The translations under genes and the position numbers were made by a program. This document shows, one piece after another, positions 8,716-16,805 of a DNA stretch of 64,000 nt. The DNA is from Caldanaerobius fijiensis DSM 17918 (GTDB lineage: Bacteria; Bacillota; Thermoanaerobacteria; Thermoanaerobacterales; Caldanaerobiaceae). How positions within the stretch are numbered: position 1 is the first letter of the stretch; each line of letters begins with the position of its first letter. The DNA is taken from positions 30,060-94,059 of the forward strand of contig NZ_FQVH01000006.1 in assembly GCF_900129075.1 (NCBI RefSeq), read 5' to 3'. The notes beneath the pieces are model-generated. The model saw only the letters and a list, made by a program, of their open reading frames with translations, was not told the DNA's origin and ran no database searches.

Positions 8716-10092
8716 TTACCAGTTAATCCTCAATCCCTTTGGATAATGGTTTTTAAAATTGCCTCCAGCAATCTTACACCAACCTAATGGAAAACCATCA
8801 ACACATACCAATGACCATCCACTTTTTCTGTATAAACTTTCTGGAATACCTATTGCCTGTCCTCTCAAATAATCTAATACTTCTTCACTATCTGATTTAA
8901 GGTCAACACACCTTAAAACATCACTTTTTCGCAACCCCAACGCCATGGCATGTGATGGTTCAAATCGACCCTTTTTTAACTGTCCCAGGTACCAACCATA
9001 CCGCAATACCTTTAGACCGCGCAAATTTGGCAAAAAATCAGGAAGCATATACACTTCATCACCTACTATTGTAATATTATCCATATCTTCAGGCTTTACT
9101 AACGCGTCCTTGCAAAAGTCATAAAAGTACTCTAATTTACTCGTATTAGTCTTGATTTTTTTATTGCTGTACTTTATATCGTCACCATCTAATTTTTTAA
9201 GAACAGCTATAAAATGTCCCTCACCTTCTATTTTATGAGGCCACAACCTCATACACTTTGATAATTCTGGATTTCCATCATCCCAGTCAGGTCTACCTGG
9301 CGAAAAGAATCTGCTCACAGCTACATCTATTAACTCAAATTCTGGATGCTTTTTAAGAAACTCATCTATTACCTGCTCGTTTTCTTCTGGCGAAAAAGTG
9401 CATGTAGAATAACTCAACAATCCCCCCGGTTTCAATAACTCAAAAACCACATCCAATATCCTGGCTTGTGTTTTGGAACAAGATTTTACCATGCCTTCAG
9501 ACCAAGAATAGCATACTTCTGGATCTTTTCTAAACATCCCTTCACCAGAGCATGGCGCATCTACTATTACCTTATCAAAAAATCCCCTGAATGAATTAAG
9601 TAATCTTTCAGGAGATTCGTTTAAAACGATAGTATTTCTAATTCCAAATCTCTCAATATTCTCAACCAGTGCTTTAGCTCTTAAGGGATTTATCTCGTTG
9701 GATATAAGTAATCCTTTTTCTCCAATCTTGTTAGCAATTTGAGTAGTTTTTCCACCTGGAGCCGCACTGATATCAAGCACCACATCTCCGGGTTGGGGAG
9801 ATACAGCTTCAACTACGGCCATAGCGCTTGGCTCCTGTATATAGTACAACCCCGCTGCGTGGTAAGGATGTTTACCAGGTTTTACATCTTTTCTATAATA
9901 AAATCCTGATTCACACCACGGAATTGGTTTAAGCTCATACGGAAATATTTTCAAAAAATCTTCTACTGATATCTTTGACGTATTAACCCTTAATCCATAA
10001 TACCTTTCACTATCGTAGCTTTGTATAAATTCTTCATACTCATCCCCTAATAATGATTTCATTTTCGCTATATAACCATCAGGTAATACCAC
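8716..10092 (-). CDS. NOL1/NOP2/sun-family RNA (cytosine-C5) methyltransferase
   Basis: About 458 residues. The SAM-dependent RsmB/RsmF-like methyltransferase core has the AdoMet motif DISAAPGGKTTQIA, motif IV VDAPCSGEGMFRKDP (catalytic-loop Cys) and the second conserved Cys in LLSYSTCTFSPEENE. The C-terminal region with LRYGWYLGQLKKGRFEPSHAMAL matches the RsmF/YebU-type extension. It probably methylates an rRNA or tRNA cytosine. The frame opens at ATG 10128, but a consensus promoter puts the transcription start at about 10127 and there is no SD there; the GTG at 10092, preceded by AAGTGGTG, is the better start. Confidence 0.88.
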   Translation of the reverse strand: MVLPDGYIAKMKSLLGDEYEEFIQSYDSERYYGLRVNTSKISVEDFLKIFPYELKPIPWCESGFYYRKDVKPGKHPYHAAGLYYIQEPSAMAVVEAVSPQPGDVVLDISAAPGGKTTQIANKIGEKGLLISNEINPLRAKALVENIERFGIRNTIVLNESPERLLNSFRGFFDKVIVDAPCSGEGMFRKDPEVCYSWSEGMVKSCSKTQARILDVVFELLKPGGLLSYSTCTFSPEENEQVIDEFLKKHPEFELIDVAVSRFFSPGRPDWDDGNPELSKCMRLWPHKIEGEGHFIAVLKKLDGDDIKYSNKKIKTNTSKLEYFYDFCKDALVKPEDMDNITIVGDEVYMLPDFLPNLRGLKVLRYGWYLGQLKKGRFEPSHAMALGLRKSDVLRCVDLKSDSEEVLDYLRGQAIGIPESLYRKSGWSLVCVDGFPLGWCKIAGGNFKNHYPKGLRINW

Positions 10093-10133
10093 TGTTACAC
10101 CACTTTCCCAAAATTTTATTTTAAACATTATAT

Positions 10134-10161
10134 ATTATATCACATTCTAAAGCCCTGTCAC
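10134..10161 (-). promoter_or_regulatory. Sigma-A promoter for the RNA methyltransferase gene
   Basis: GTGACA (10161-10156; 5 of 6 consensus), a 16-bp spacer and TATAAT (10139-10134) on the minus strand. The predicted start lies at about 10127. Confidence 0.7.
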
Positions 10162-10174
10162 CTGTATTTAGAAA

Positions 10175-10199
10175 CAAAAAAAGCGGGATTTATCCCGTA
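10175..10199 (-). terminator. Rho-independent terminator of the DUF2089/DUF4097 operon
   Basis: On the minus strand CGGGAT-AA-ATCCCG forms a hairpin followed by a C and seven T, about 20 nt after the stop codon at 10219. Confidence 0.8.
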
Positions 10200-10218
10200 C
10201 ATATATTAAAGCGAATGA

Positions 10219-10605
10219 TCATTCTATAGTAATTTCTACTTTTAACCCTTCTTCATTCTGTATTTCCACTATTTTTCCTTCTGCTCCACTCTTTATAACC
10301 TCTGCGATTTGTTCCAAATCAAAATCTTCCGGCATCTTATCTGCAGCATATTTTTTAGCTATTTTCAATCCTACATCCACTAAAGAAATAGGTAAATTGA
10401 CATTAACGCTGGTATTATCTTCAGGCACAAAGACCTTTATACGTATCCATCTAGTTTCTGGCTTTCTGCCTATCAGTCGCATCACACCCTCATCCCGGTT
10501 CGAAGAATTAGCATCATCTAAAGCCTTTATAAGCTCCGCACCTTGCTCTGCGCTAAGCTTACCACTTTCCACCATTTTCAATATCTGTAATTTTTCACTT
10601 TCCAT
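10219..10605 (-). CDS. Small SHOCT-like domain protein
   Basis: 128 residues from the ATG at 10605 (SD AAGGAGG). The first 35 residues (EKLQILKMVESGKLSAEQGAEL) repeat the short helical SHOCT-like motif of its operon neighbours; the rest (RWIRIKVFVPEDNTSVNVNLPISLVDVGL) is a compact alpha/beta region seen in uncharacterised proteins that accompany DUF4097 genes. No signal peptide or membrane segment. It begins 1 nt after the stop of the DUF4097 gene, so the two are translationally coupled. Function unknown. Confidence 0.8.
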   Translation of the reverse strand: MESEKLQILKMVESGKLSAEQGAELIKALDDANSSNRDEGVMRLIGRKPETRWIRIKVFVPEDNTSVNVNLPISLVDVGLKIAKKYAADKMPEDFDLEQIAEVIKSGAEGKIVEIQNEEGLKVEITIE

Positions 10606-10606
10606 A

Positions 10607-11917
10607 CTAATCCTCCTTATACACATTTATACTCCCATTACTGGTCAACGCTTTTAAGCTAACATTAACAGGAGCTACACCATAGTTCTCGCTCTTATAC
10701 CTAAAGTTGTTTTTACCTGAGTAATTTATATCTTTTAAATGTATTGTTCCATGTCCATTGCTTGTAGTCAGAGTTATATCATAAGCCATACCATCAACTT
10801 CATTGAGGCTAACGTTAATGCTGCCGTTGGACGTGATAAGTTCCATCTTCCGGCTTTGATTTTCTATTACCCTGAGATTGTCAACTGCAATGCCGCCATT
10901 AGATGTGGTAAAATTTATATCTCCAAGCTCGCTGTTTATACATTCTATTTTCCCATTAGATGTTTTTACAAATATATCAGGTACATGAAGGCTTTCAAGT
11001 AAAACCTTTGCATTAGATGTAATACATCTTACTTCATCACTAGCAGTATTCAACACTTCTATTTTGCCATTACTGGATTTAGCATCTAAGTTTTTACATG
11101 TAAGTTTTGTCACGCAGATTTTACCGTTTGACGTATTTAAATTAATTCGATTATAATCTTTATCAGGTAACCATATAACAACGCTTAGGTATTTCACTAC
11201 AGTCGCATCATAGCCTATAGAAAAATAAGGTTCTTCCAACGAATCCAATCTATTTTCTACTTTAATACCTGGAAGACTGTCCCCGTTTGGCTCCACCCTT
11301 ACATCTGCCTTTGCGTTTGATTTTATTCCCCACTTCAACTCAACCTTCATTTCAGTTCCATCATAAGTATAGAGCTCTATCTTTCCATTTATCCCGTCTA
11401 CCTCTAAATTCAATCCATCAGGGATATTGTTCCACGTCTTCGTCACGCTCAATTCATGTCCAGAAGGTTTGCCAATGGGATTATTGAAAAATTTCTCCAC
11501 AAACCGTTCTGCAAAGATGGCCGCTTTTTCCCCTATGCTTTCACCTAAGTTTCCTATTCTTTCCCCTAATTCTTCGCCTAGTTTGCCCATTTTTTCTCCA
11601 ATTTCTTCGCCCAATCTGCTCAACTGCTCCATCTTTTCCTCAAAGTCATTGTCCATGTTTTTCCATTTCTTTATCTCATCATTAACCTTATCCTTTATTG
11701 TCGTATTCTCCGCGTCGTCCTCATCATCTCCTTCATCCTCATCATCTTCTTCATCTCCATTTATGTCTGCTTTCTCAAATTTAATTTTGCCGGCATTACT
11801 CGAAGAACGATTTTGCTTCTGTTCTCCTTCCAGCGCTTCAAGGAGAAGCAATGCTTCTTCGCTTGTGATCTTGCCTTCTTCCAGCATCTTTAAAATAGCC
11901 ATCTTTTCCTCGTCCAT
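10607..11917 (-). CDS. DUF4097-family beta-strand repeat protein
   Basis: 436 residues from the ATG at 11917 (SD GGGAGGT). In order: a SHOCT-like helical motif (KMAILKMLEEGKITSEEALLL), a very acidic stretch at about 50-75 (mostly Glu and Asp), an amphipathic heptad region rich in KMGKLGEELGERIGNL-type repeats, then a DUF4097 beta-helix from about 165 to the end. There the motif TSNGK/TSNGS recurs eight or so times at 15-30-residue intervals, one per turn. No signal peptide is seen. The family is often linked to envelope stress operons, but the function is not established. The gene follows a DUF2089 regulator by 4 nt. Confidence 0.88.
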   Translation of the reverse strand: MDEEKMAILKMLEEGKITSEEALLLLEALEGEQKQNRSSSNAGKIKFEKADINGDEEDDEDEGDDEDDAENTTIKDKVNDEIKKWKNMDNDFEEKMEQLSRLGEEIGEKMGKLGEELGERIGNLGESIGEKAAIFAERFVEKFFNNPIGKPSGHELSVTKTWNNIPDGLNLEVDGINGKIELYTYDGTEMKVELKWGIKSNAKADVRVEPNGDSLPGIKVENRLDSLEEPYFSIGYDATVVKYLSVVIWLPDKDYNRINLNTSNGKICVTKLTCKNLDAKSSNGKIEVLNTASDEVRCITSNAKVLLESLHVPDIFVKTSNGKIECINSELGDINFTTSNGGIAVDNLRVIENQSRKMELITSNGSINVSLNEVDGMAYDITLTTSNGHGTIHLKDINYSGKNNFRYKSENYGVAPVNVSLKALTSNGSINVYKED

Positions 11918-11921
11918 ACCC

Positions 11922-12302
11922 CTACCTCCCATCTTTTAATAATCTAATAGCTTCACTAGCTGATATTTCTCCCCTGTCTAATTTGTCAAGTATTTCCATT
12001 CTTTTTGAATCATTCAGCGATGTATTTGGCACTGCATCAAGTCCCAGAGTAGCAATTACGTTTTCTAAACGATTTTTTACTGTGGGATAAGAAATGCCCA
12101 ATTCTCTTTCTACATCTTTTATGTTACCCCTACATTTTATAAAAACTTCCAAAAACTCCCTCTGCTCTTTCGTGAGATAACAAAATTTACAAAGATCAAA
12201 ACGACCCTTTATATCTATATCACATTCGCTGCAATGGAGATTTGTAACTTCGAGTTTTGCACCACATACAGGGCATAACCCCAATACCTCCTTTTTCAAC
12301 AT
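11922..12302 (-). CDS. DUF2089-family zinc-ribbon/HTH protein
   Basis: 126 residues. An N-terminal zinc ribbon (CPVCGAKLEVTNLHCSEC, four Cys plus a further CKFC) is followed by a helix-turn-helix-like stretch (VERELGISYPTVKNRLENVI) and ends with a SHOCT-like tail (EILDKLDRGEISASEAIRLL). By architecture it is a DNA-binding regulator of the operon it heads. It has a consensus promoter upstream, and its last codons contain the SD of the next gene. The short leader could hold an autoregulatory site, but no clear dyad was found. Confidence 0.85.
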   Translation of the reverse strand: MLKKEVLGLCPVCGAKLEVTNLHCSECDIDIKGRFDLCKFCYLTKEQREFLEVFIKCRGNIKDVERELGISYPTVKNRLENVIATLGLDAVPNTSLNDSKRMEILDKLDRGEISASEAIRLLKDGR

Positions 12303-12350
12303 ATCACCTCTTTTCTCAAATCTTATGTGACATTTTCTCTGTCTATGAAT

Positions 12351-12379
12351 ATTATAAATTAAATTATCAATAATGTCAA
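12351..12379 (-). promoter_or_regulatory. Sigma-A promoter of the DUF2089 operon
   Basis: TTGACA (12379-12374), a 17-bp spacer and TATAAT (12356-12351) on the minus strand: a fully consensus promoter about 50 nt before the DUF2089 start. Confidence 0.85.
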
Positions 12380-12426
12380 TTTTTATTTTAATAATTTTAA
12401 TGTTTATATTAAGAATATTTACATTT

Positions 12427-12450
12427 AAAAAAGAGCCTTACGGCTCTTTT
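12427..12450 (-). terminator. Rho-independent terminator after the SHOCT membrane protein gene
   Basis: AAAAGAGCC / GGCTCTTTT with a 4-nt loop and a T6 tail on the minus strand. The stem begins at the stop codon of the gene ending at 12449. It separates the thiI operon from the DUF2089 operon. Confidence 0.85.
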
Positions 12451-12721
12451 ACTCCTTTAATTTCTGTTTCATTCTCTCATATTCTTCATCACTTATTTCG
12501 CCACGAGCATAGCGTTCTTTCAATATGTCCAGTGGGTCGATTTTTCTGTCCAGCCTGCTGACATTATAATCATAAGATCTGCCTGAGCGCAAAAGCTTTA
12601 TGAGCAGGTAAACAGTCAGCACAATAATCAGTACATAAAATATCATCATTATTAAACCCCCGAGGCCAAACACGTGCATGTATCCCCACCAGCCGTCACC
12701 CCACCAGTTATTCCACATCAT
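12449..12721 (-). CDS. Small membrane protein with SHOCT domain
   Basis: 90 residues. A Trp-rich N-terminus (MMWNNWWGDGWWGYM) leads into one transmembrane helix (GLIMMIFYVLIIVLTVYLLI, about 22-41), a basic stretch and a C-terminal SHOCT domain (DPLDILKERYARGEISDEEYERM). Such proteins are common and uncharacterised; the tail probably faces the cytoplasm. The gene overlaps the 3' end of thiI by 14 bp, with its SD (GGTGGTG) inside thiI, so it is coupled to the thiolation operon. Confidence 0.85.
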   Translation of the reverse strand: MMWNNWWGDGWWGYMHVFGLGGLIMMIFYVLIIVLTVYLLIKLLRSGRSYDYNVSRLDRKIDPLDILKERYARGEISDEEYERMKQKLKE

Positions 12722-13880
12722 TTACATCACCACCTTCTATTTTTATTATTTCACTCTTGCTCAGGGCATTTTCTATCATACTCTCTATATTTAATCCCTT
12801 CTCTGCCTCCTCTATCAAGTCTATTCTCGGCCTTATTACAGGATGTTTAGGCACAAAAACTGTACAGCAGTCTTCATAAGGCAATATAGATATTTCATAT
12901 GTCCCTATCTCTCTTGCCTTTGATATTATCTCCTGCTTATCCATACCGATTAATGGCCTGAACACAGGCAAATCTGTCACAGCATTGGTCACATGCATGC
13001 TCTCGATTGTTTGGCTGGCAACCTGACCAATGCTTTCACCTGTAACCAGAGCTAAAGCCCCTTCCTTTCTGGCAATCCTGTCAGCTATCCTCATCATCAT
13101 CCTGCGCATCAGTATGGTAATCATTTTAGGCGGACAATTTTCATATAAATCTTTCTGTATATCAGTAAAATGCACCACATACAGCTTGATGCTGCCGGCA
13201 AATTGAGCTAATACACGAGTAAGATCAATGACTTTTTCCTTTGCCCTTTCGCTGGTAAATGGGAAGCTGTGAAAATGTACTCCTATTATTTGCACCCCTC
13301 TTTTCATAGTCATCCAGCCCGCCACAGGACTATCTATACCTCCTGACAGCAATAAACACGCTTTTCCACTGGTACCAAGAGGTAATCCTCCACAACCTGG
13401 TATTTCTTCACTGTATATATATGCCTCTTTTCTTACCTCCACATTTATTACAAAATCAGGATTATGGACATCAACGGAAAAACCCGGTATCTCATTGAGT
13501 ACTCTTGACCCTATATAAGCATTTATTTCAGGACTATCCAAAGGAAATGCCTTGTTGGGTCTCCTGGTCTCCACTTTAAAGGTTTTACACCCTTTTTCAA
13601 ACATTTTGCGAGCAATATTAACAGCATGCTCTGATATAGAATTTATATCCAGTTCCACTTCTTGTGCAGGACATATGCCTACGATGCCAAATACCTTTTT
13701 TAATTTTCCCAGAACCATTTCCTTATCTAAATCTGTTTTTACAAATATCCTACCATTTTCCCTTATTATTTCCACATCTTGCTCAAATCGTTTTTTTATG
13801 TTTTCAACCAATTTCCTCTCAAAAAACGATCTGTTCTGCTTTTTTAAAGCCAATTCTCCATACTTAATCAAATAAAGCAT
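12708..13880 (-). CDS. thiI: tRNA 4-thiouridine synthase ThiI
   Basis: 390 residues. An N-terminal ferredoxin-like plus THUMP region (about 1-165, KYGELALKKQNRSFFE) binds tRNA; the PP-loop ATP pyrophosphatase motif LLSGGIDSPVAGW is near 180, and DCCTVFVPKHP near 345. It adenylates U8 of tRNA for thiolation and may serve thiazole synthesis. No rhodanese domain is fused, as in Bacillus, so sulfur would come directly from a dedicated cysteine desulfurase; such a gene lies 4 nt upstream in the same operon. Confidence 0.94.
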   Translation of the reverse strand: MLYLIKYGELALKKQNRSFFERKLVENIKKRFEQDVEIIRENGRIFVKTDLDKEMVLGKLKKVFGIVGICPAQEVELDINSISEHAVNIARKMFEKGCKTFKVETRRPNKAFPLDSPEINAYIGSRVLNEIPGFSVDVHNPDFVINVEVRKEAYIYSEEIPGCGGLPLGTSGKACLLLSGGIDSPVAGWMTMKRGVQIIGVHFHSFPFTSERAKEKVIDLTRVLAQFAGSIKLYVVHFTDIQKDLYENCPPKMITILMRRMMMRIADRIARKEGALALVTGESIGQVASQTIESMHVTNAVTDLPVFRPLIGMDKQEIISKAREIGTYEISILPYEDCCTVFVPKHPVIRPRIDLIEEAEKGLNIESMIENALSKSEIIKIEGGDVNDVE

Positions 13881-13884
13881 TTAC

Positions 13885-15036
13885 CTACCTCCGATAAAAC
13901 TTTCTATATTCTCTCACTAAATCAATCAAAACATTAACCGTATAATCTACCTCTTCGCAGGTATTAAAAGGAGACAAACTAAACCTTATGGCGCTCTCTA
14001 TCCTATCATCGGATAATCCAAGATTTTTTAAAACATGGCTTACGCCTCGTTTGTGGGAAGAACAAGCTGATCCTGTAGAAACATACACACCCTTTTCCTC
14101 TAACGCATGCAACAGCACTTCACCTTTTACACCTACAAAAGATATATTCAGTATGTGAGGCGCTCCTTTTTCTACATCGGGTCCGTTTATAAAGCAGTCG
14201 CTTATGTTATCCTTTAAGCCATACCACAGTCTCTTTTTTAATGTCATCATGTAATCACTATATTTATCCATATTTTTATGACATATTTCAGCCGCTACGC
14301 CAAAACCTATTATACCAGGGACATTTTCTGTACCAGAACGCACATTTCCTTCCTGTCCTCCACCGTCTAAAAGAGGCTGAATCTTCACACCTCTTTTTAT
14401 ATAAATAGCACCTATCCCTTTAGGGCCATGAATCTTGTGCCCGCTAATCGACATCAAATCCACATTCAAATCTCTCATATCAAGTACTATTTTACCATAA
14501 CCCTGCACAGCATCTACATGAAATAATACGCCCTTTTCTTTTGCTATATCACCTATATCCTTTATAGGCTGAATACTTCCTATCTCATTGTTTACAGCCA
14601 TAACACTTATAAGAGCCGTACTATCATTTATTTTATCTTTTATTTCGTTTAAATCAACTATACCATTAACGTCCACACCTATATAACTTACCTTAAATCC
14701 TTCGGCCTCCAACCTCATAACCGCATTTAAAACAGAAGGATGTTCAATCGTCGTTGTTATTATATGGTTTTTTCGCTTTTTTAAAAGATACGCGGCCCCT
14801 TTTATGGCAGTATTATTAGCCTCAGTGCCCCCTGATGTAAAGAATATCTCCTCTTTTTTAGCGCCAATTACCTTTGCTATATTTAATCTAGCATTTTCAA
14901 TCATTTTTTCTGCTTCCATCGCAGGCCTGTACATAGATGAAGGATTTTCATAGCGCTCGTTTAATGCATAAATCATCGCCTCAACTACCTCTTTATATGG
15001 CTTCGTCGTAGCGCTGTTATCAAGATACACTTGCAT
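13885..15036 (-). CDS. Cysteine desulfurase (NifS/NifZ type), partner of ThiI
   Basis: 383 residues from the ATG at 15036, which is spaced 8 nt from SD AAAGGA; GTG/ATG codons up to 9 nt earlier overlap the SD. Fold-type I PLP enzyme converting cysteine to alanine and an enzyme persulfide. Visible are YLDNSATTKPY, the PLP lysine in SISGHKIHGPKG (about 200) and the active-site Cys in STGSACSSHKRGVSHVL (about 325). The position directly before thiI matches the NifZ-ThiI pair of Bacillus, so its main role is probably tRNA thiolation rather than Fe-S assembly. Confidence 0.93.
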   Translation of the reverse strand: MQVYLDNSATTKPYKEVVEAMIYALNERYENPSSMYRPAMEAEKMIENARLNIAKVIGAKKEEIFFTSGGTEANNTAIKGAAYLLKKRKNHIITTTIEHPSVLNAVMRLEAEGFKVSYIGVDVNGIVDLNEIKDKINDSTALISVMAVNNEIGSIQPIKDIGDIAKEKGVLFHVDAVQGYGKIVLDMRDLNVDLMSISGHKIHGPKGIGAIYIKRGVKIQPLLDGGGQEGNVRSGTENVPGIIGFGVAAEICHKNMDKYSDYMMTLKKRLWYGLKDNISDCFINGPDVEKGAPHILNISFVGVKGEVLLHALEEKGVYVSTGSACSSHKRGVSHVLKNLGLSDDRIESAIRFSLSPFNTCEEVDYTVNVLIDLVREYRKFYRR

Positions 15037-15213
15037 TGTCATCATCCTTTCAGCTGAGTGCTTTCAGTTGCAAGCAACAAAAATTATGGTTTCTTGTTCG
15101 ACATTATCATATATCTTTCCAGGAATAATGTCAAACTCCATGTTTTTATTTTGAGCACGAATAAATCTACAATATTCCCAATATATATAGACATAGAAAT
15201 GTGAGGTGGTAAA

Positions 15214-16248
15214 ATGTATGTCTTAAAAAAACAACTAATACCGATATGCATAGTCATTTTACTTCTCATTGGTTTCCTGTACATTCAGGCAGAAAAAATA
15301 TATCCTGTCTTTTTAAAAAGTACCAATGCAAGTATATCAGAAGACGATGTAAACATATACTTTAGCCTATCCTCAACTCAAAGAGGTATGGCCTTGCAAA
15401 GAATCGCACAGGCTACCATGAAAAATCTTAATCTTGACTGGAATAATGAACGAATAAAAACAATAGTAAAAAAAGGCAAACTAACAGGAAGTAATGCAGA
15501 CGATCTCATCGTGGCTATTTCTCTTCTTCCTGACAAGGGTTCATTGTGCATTTATCGAAAAAGTGGAAAAGTTTATGAATACTTTCAAGGCATAAACGAC
15601 CTCGTCCCAATCAATGAAGTTGAAGTGATAAACTCAAAAAACGGTAATAACTTCATCTACTTAGAAGAAGAACTAAATGAAAAAATGGGGGCATTTTATA
15701 AAACCACATTAGCTGAAATGTATGGGATAAATGGCAGCGGCGTAAAGCTGGTGTTCAGTGCTAATAAGGATTACGAAGCAGACTGGAATGAGGCTTTTGA
15801 TAACAAGAAAAACCCTTCGTGGCTAAAACTTACAGAAAACTCAAATATCAATATATCCGATAAAAATAACCTCAGAATAGTGGTGACATCACAGCAAAAA
15901 TTGTTGAAATCAAAAACAAGTGATTCAGTCAGCGCACCACAAGAAGAGGACTTCAAACTGGTAAAATCCAGAACGTTAAATGAGGTATTTTACTGGGAAC
16001 CAAAGCTTTCTACTTTTATAATGGGCAAAGCTCTCGTGTTCAATGACAACACTACCACTTATAACTATGACGGACTAAACTTTAATCCAGAGGGCAAAAT
16101 ACAAAAAGGCGAAGTTGTCAATATTATAGACGACATGGCAAATAATGTAGAAAATCTGGCTCAAGACAAAAACAATTATATTATGGCAATGACCAATGAC
16201 GGCAAAATCATATATCTTTTAAAAGATGATATAAAAATATTAAAATAA
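15214..16248 (+). CDS. Membrane-anchored protein of unknown function
   Basis: 344 residues, ATG preceded by SD GAGGTGG. One N-terminal hydrophobic segment (LIPICIVILLLIGFLYI, about 8-24) anchors the rest, which should be outside the cell. I recognise no domain: the body is mixed alpha/beta, rich in Asn and Lys, without cysteines apart from one near the TM segment and one in the middle, and without a repeat. It stands alone on the plus strand between the cysteine desulfurase and NifU genes and ends in a shared terminator. Base composition is like its neighbours. Confidence 0.75.
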   Translation: MYVLKKQLIPICIVILLLIGFLYIQAEKIYPVFLKSTNASISEDDVNIYFSLSSTQRGMALQRIAQATMKNLNLDWNNERIKTIVKKGKLTGSNADDLIVAISLLPDKGSLCIYRKSGKVYEYFQGINDLVPINEVEVINSKNGNNFIYLEEELNEKMGAFYKTTLAEMYGINGSGVKLVFSANKDYEADWNEAFDNKKNPSWLKLTENSNINISDKNNLRIVVTSQQKLLKSKTSDSVSAPQEEDFKLVKSRTLNEVFYWEPKLSTFIMGKALVFNDNTTTYNYDGLNFNPEGKIQKGEVVNIIDDMANNVENLAQDKNNYIMAMTNDGKIIYLLKDDIKILK

Positions 16249-16278
16249 AGCTCTATAAGGATTTATAGAGCTTTATTT
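16247..16278. terminator. Bidirectional Rho-independent terminator
   Basis: AAAGCTCTATAA (16247-16258) and its exact complement (16263-16274) form a 12-bp stem. T-rich sequence follows on both strands, so it can serve both the plus-strand unknown gene and the convergent nifU-like gene. Confidence 0.75.
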
Positions 16279-16282
16279 GCTG

Positions 16283-16504
16283 TTAAACAGCGACAACCTT
16301 TTTAACTTCAGGTACTCTTTCTTTTATATTTTTTTCAATACCTTGCTGGAGAGTTAACAGTGCAAACGGACATCCACCGCAAGCACCTGTAAGTTTCACC
16401 TTAACAACACCATCTTCATCAACGTCAACAAGTTCAACGTCGCCGCCATCTGCTTGAAGTGATGGTCTGATCGCCTCTAAAACCTCCTGTACTTTTTCTT
16501 TCAT
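16283..16504 (-). CDS. NifU C-terminal-domain Fe-S scaffold protein
   Basis: 73 residues, the size of a stand-alone Nfu domain. The cluster-binding CxxC is in LTGACGGCPFALLTLQQGIE; SLQADGGDVELVDVDEDG is the typical N-terminal half. It is expected to carry a [4Fe-4S] cluster between two subunits and hand it to client enzymes, of which the hydrogenase subunits nearby are possible examples (inference). SD GAGGAGG precedes the ATG. Confidence 0.93.
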   Translation of the reverse strand: MKEKVQEVLEAIRPSLQADGGDVELVDVDEDGVVKVKLTGACGGCPFALLTLQQGIEKNIKERVPEVKKVVAV

Positions 16505-16614
16505 CAGATATACCTCCTCTCTCTATTCATGAATATATTATACCACAAAAGTATAAAAAAATAAAAGAAGTCAAAAATATAAGATAGCCCTCATATATAA
16601 ATGCAATAAAATTG

Positions 16615-16643
16615 TTGACAATGAGACACACATGAGATAGAAT
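16615..16643 (+). promoter_or_regulatory. Sigma-A promoter of the MgtE-N/NRAMP operon
   Basis: TTGACA (16615-16620), a 17-bp spacer and TAGAAT (16638-16643). The start would be near 16650, giving a leader of about 155 nt before the first large gene. The spacer holds ATGAGACACA, whose exact complement recurs at 16753-16762 in the leader. Confidence 0.82.
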
Positions 16644-16805
16644 AATATTGCTATTAACAATTTTAGTTATTTGAGGAGTGTGTATTTATAATGGACAGTA
16701 GTCCTTATTACCAATGCCATTTAAATAAGGAAGGATGTATGTCCATTTTAATTGTGTCTCATCGTTAAAGGGCCATGCATCCTTCCGTGAAAAGGAGGAT
16801 GCATT
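16644..16805 (+). promoter_or_regulatory. Structured leader with mutually exclusive SD-sequestering and anti-sequestering stems
   Basis: Segment A (GGAAGGATGTATG, 16729-16741) can pair with segment B (CATGCATCCTTCC, 16774-16786) over 13 bp with one G-U pair. Segment B can instead pair with segment C (GGAGGATGCAT, 16794-16804) over 11 bp, burying the SD GGAGG of the gene starting at 16806. Additional stems TGGACA (16692-16697)/TGTCCA (16740-16745) and CCTTATT (16703-16709)/AATAAGG (16724-16730) compete with segment A. This is a translational on/off design. I do not see the conserved cores of the M-box, yybP-ykoY or NiCo riboswitches. A 25-residue ORF overlaps segment A, so ribosome position could be the sensor. 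Confidence 0.65.
16691..16768 (+). CDS. Candidate leader peptide (25 residues) upstream of the MgtE-N/NRAMP operon
   Basis: ATG at 16691 to TAA at 16766-16768. The product contains Tyr-Tyr, Cys-His and a second Cys (YYQCHLNKEGC), residues that could bind a metal or stall a ribosome. A possible SD, GAGGAG (16673-16678), sits 12 nt upstream, longer than usual. Codons 13-17 form segment A of the switch, so translation would change which stem forms. It is too short for codon statistics; the argument is position and overlap with the RNA structure. Confidence 0.45.
   Translation: MDSSPYYQCHLNKEGCMSILIVSHR

Noticed and set aside
11427..11939. 170-codon serine-rich plus-strand frame
   Set aside because: Antisense shadow of the Glu/Asp-rich and Gly/Glu repeat part of the DUF4097 gene; no SD and low complexity.
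16644..16805. M-box or yybP-ykoY riboswitch
   Set aside because: The context invites it, but the conserved core sequences of both classes are not present by eye; a covariance search would settle it.
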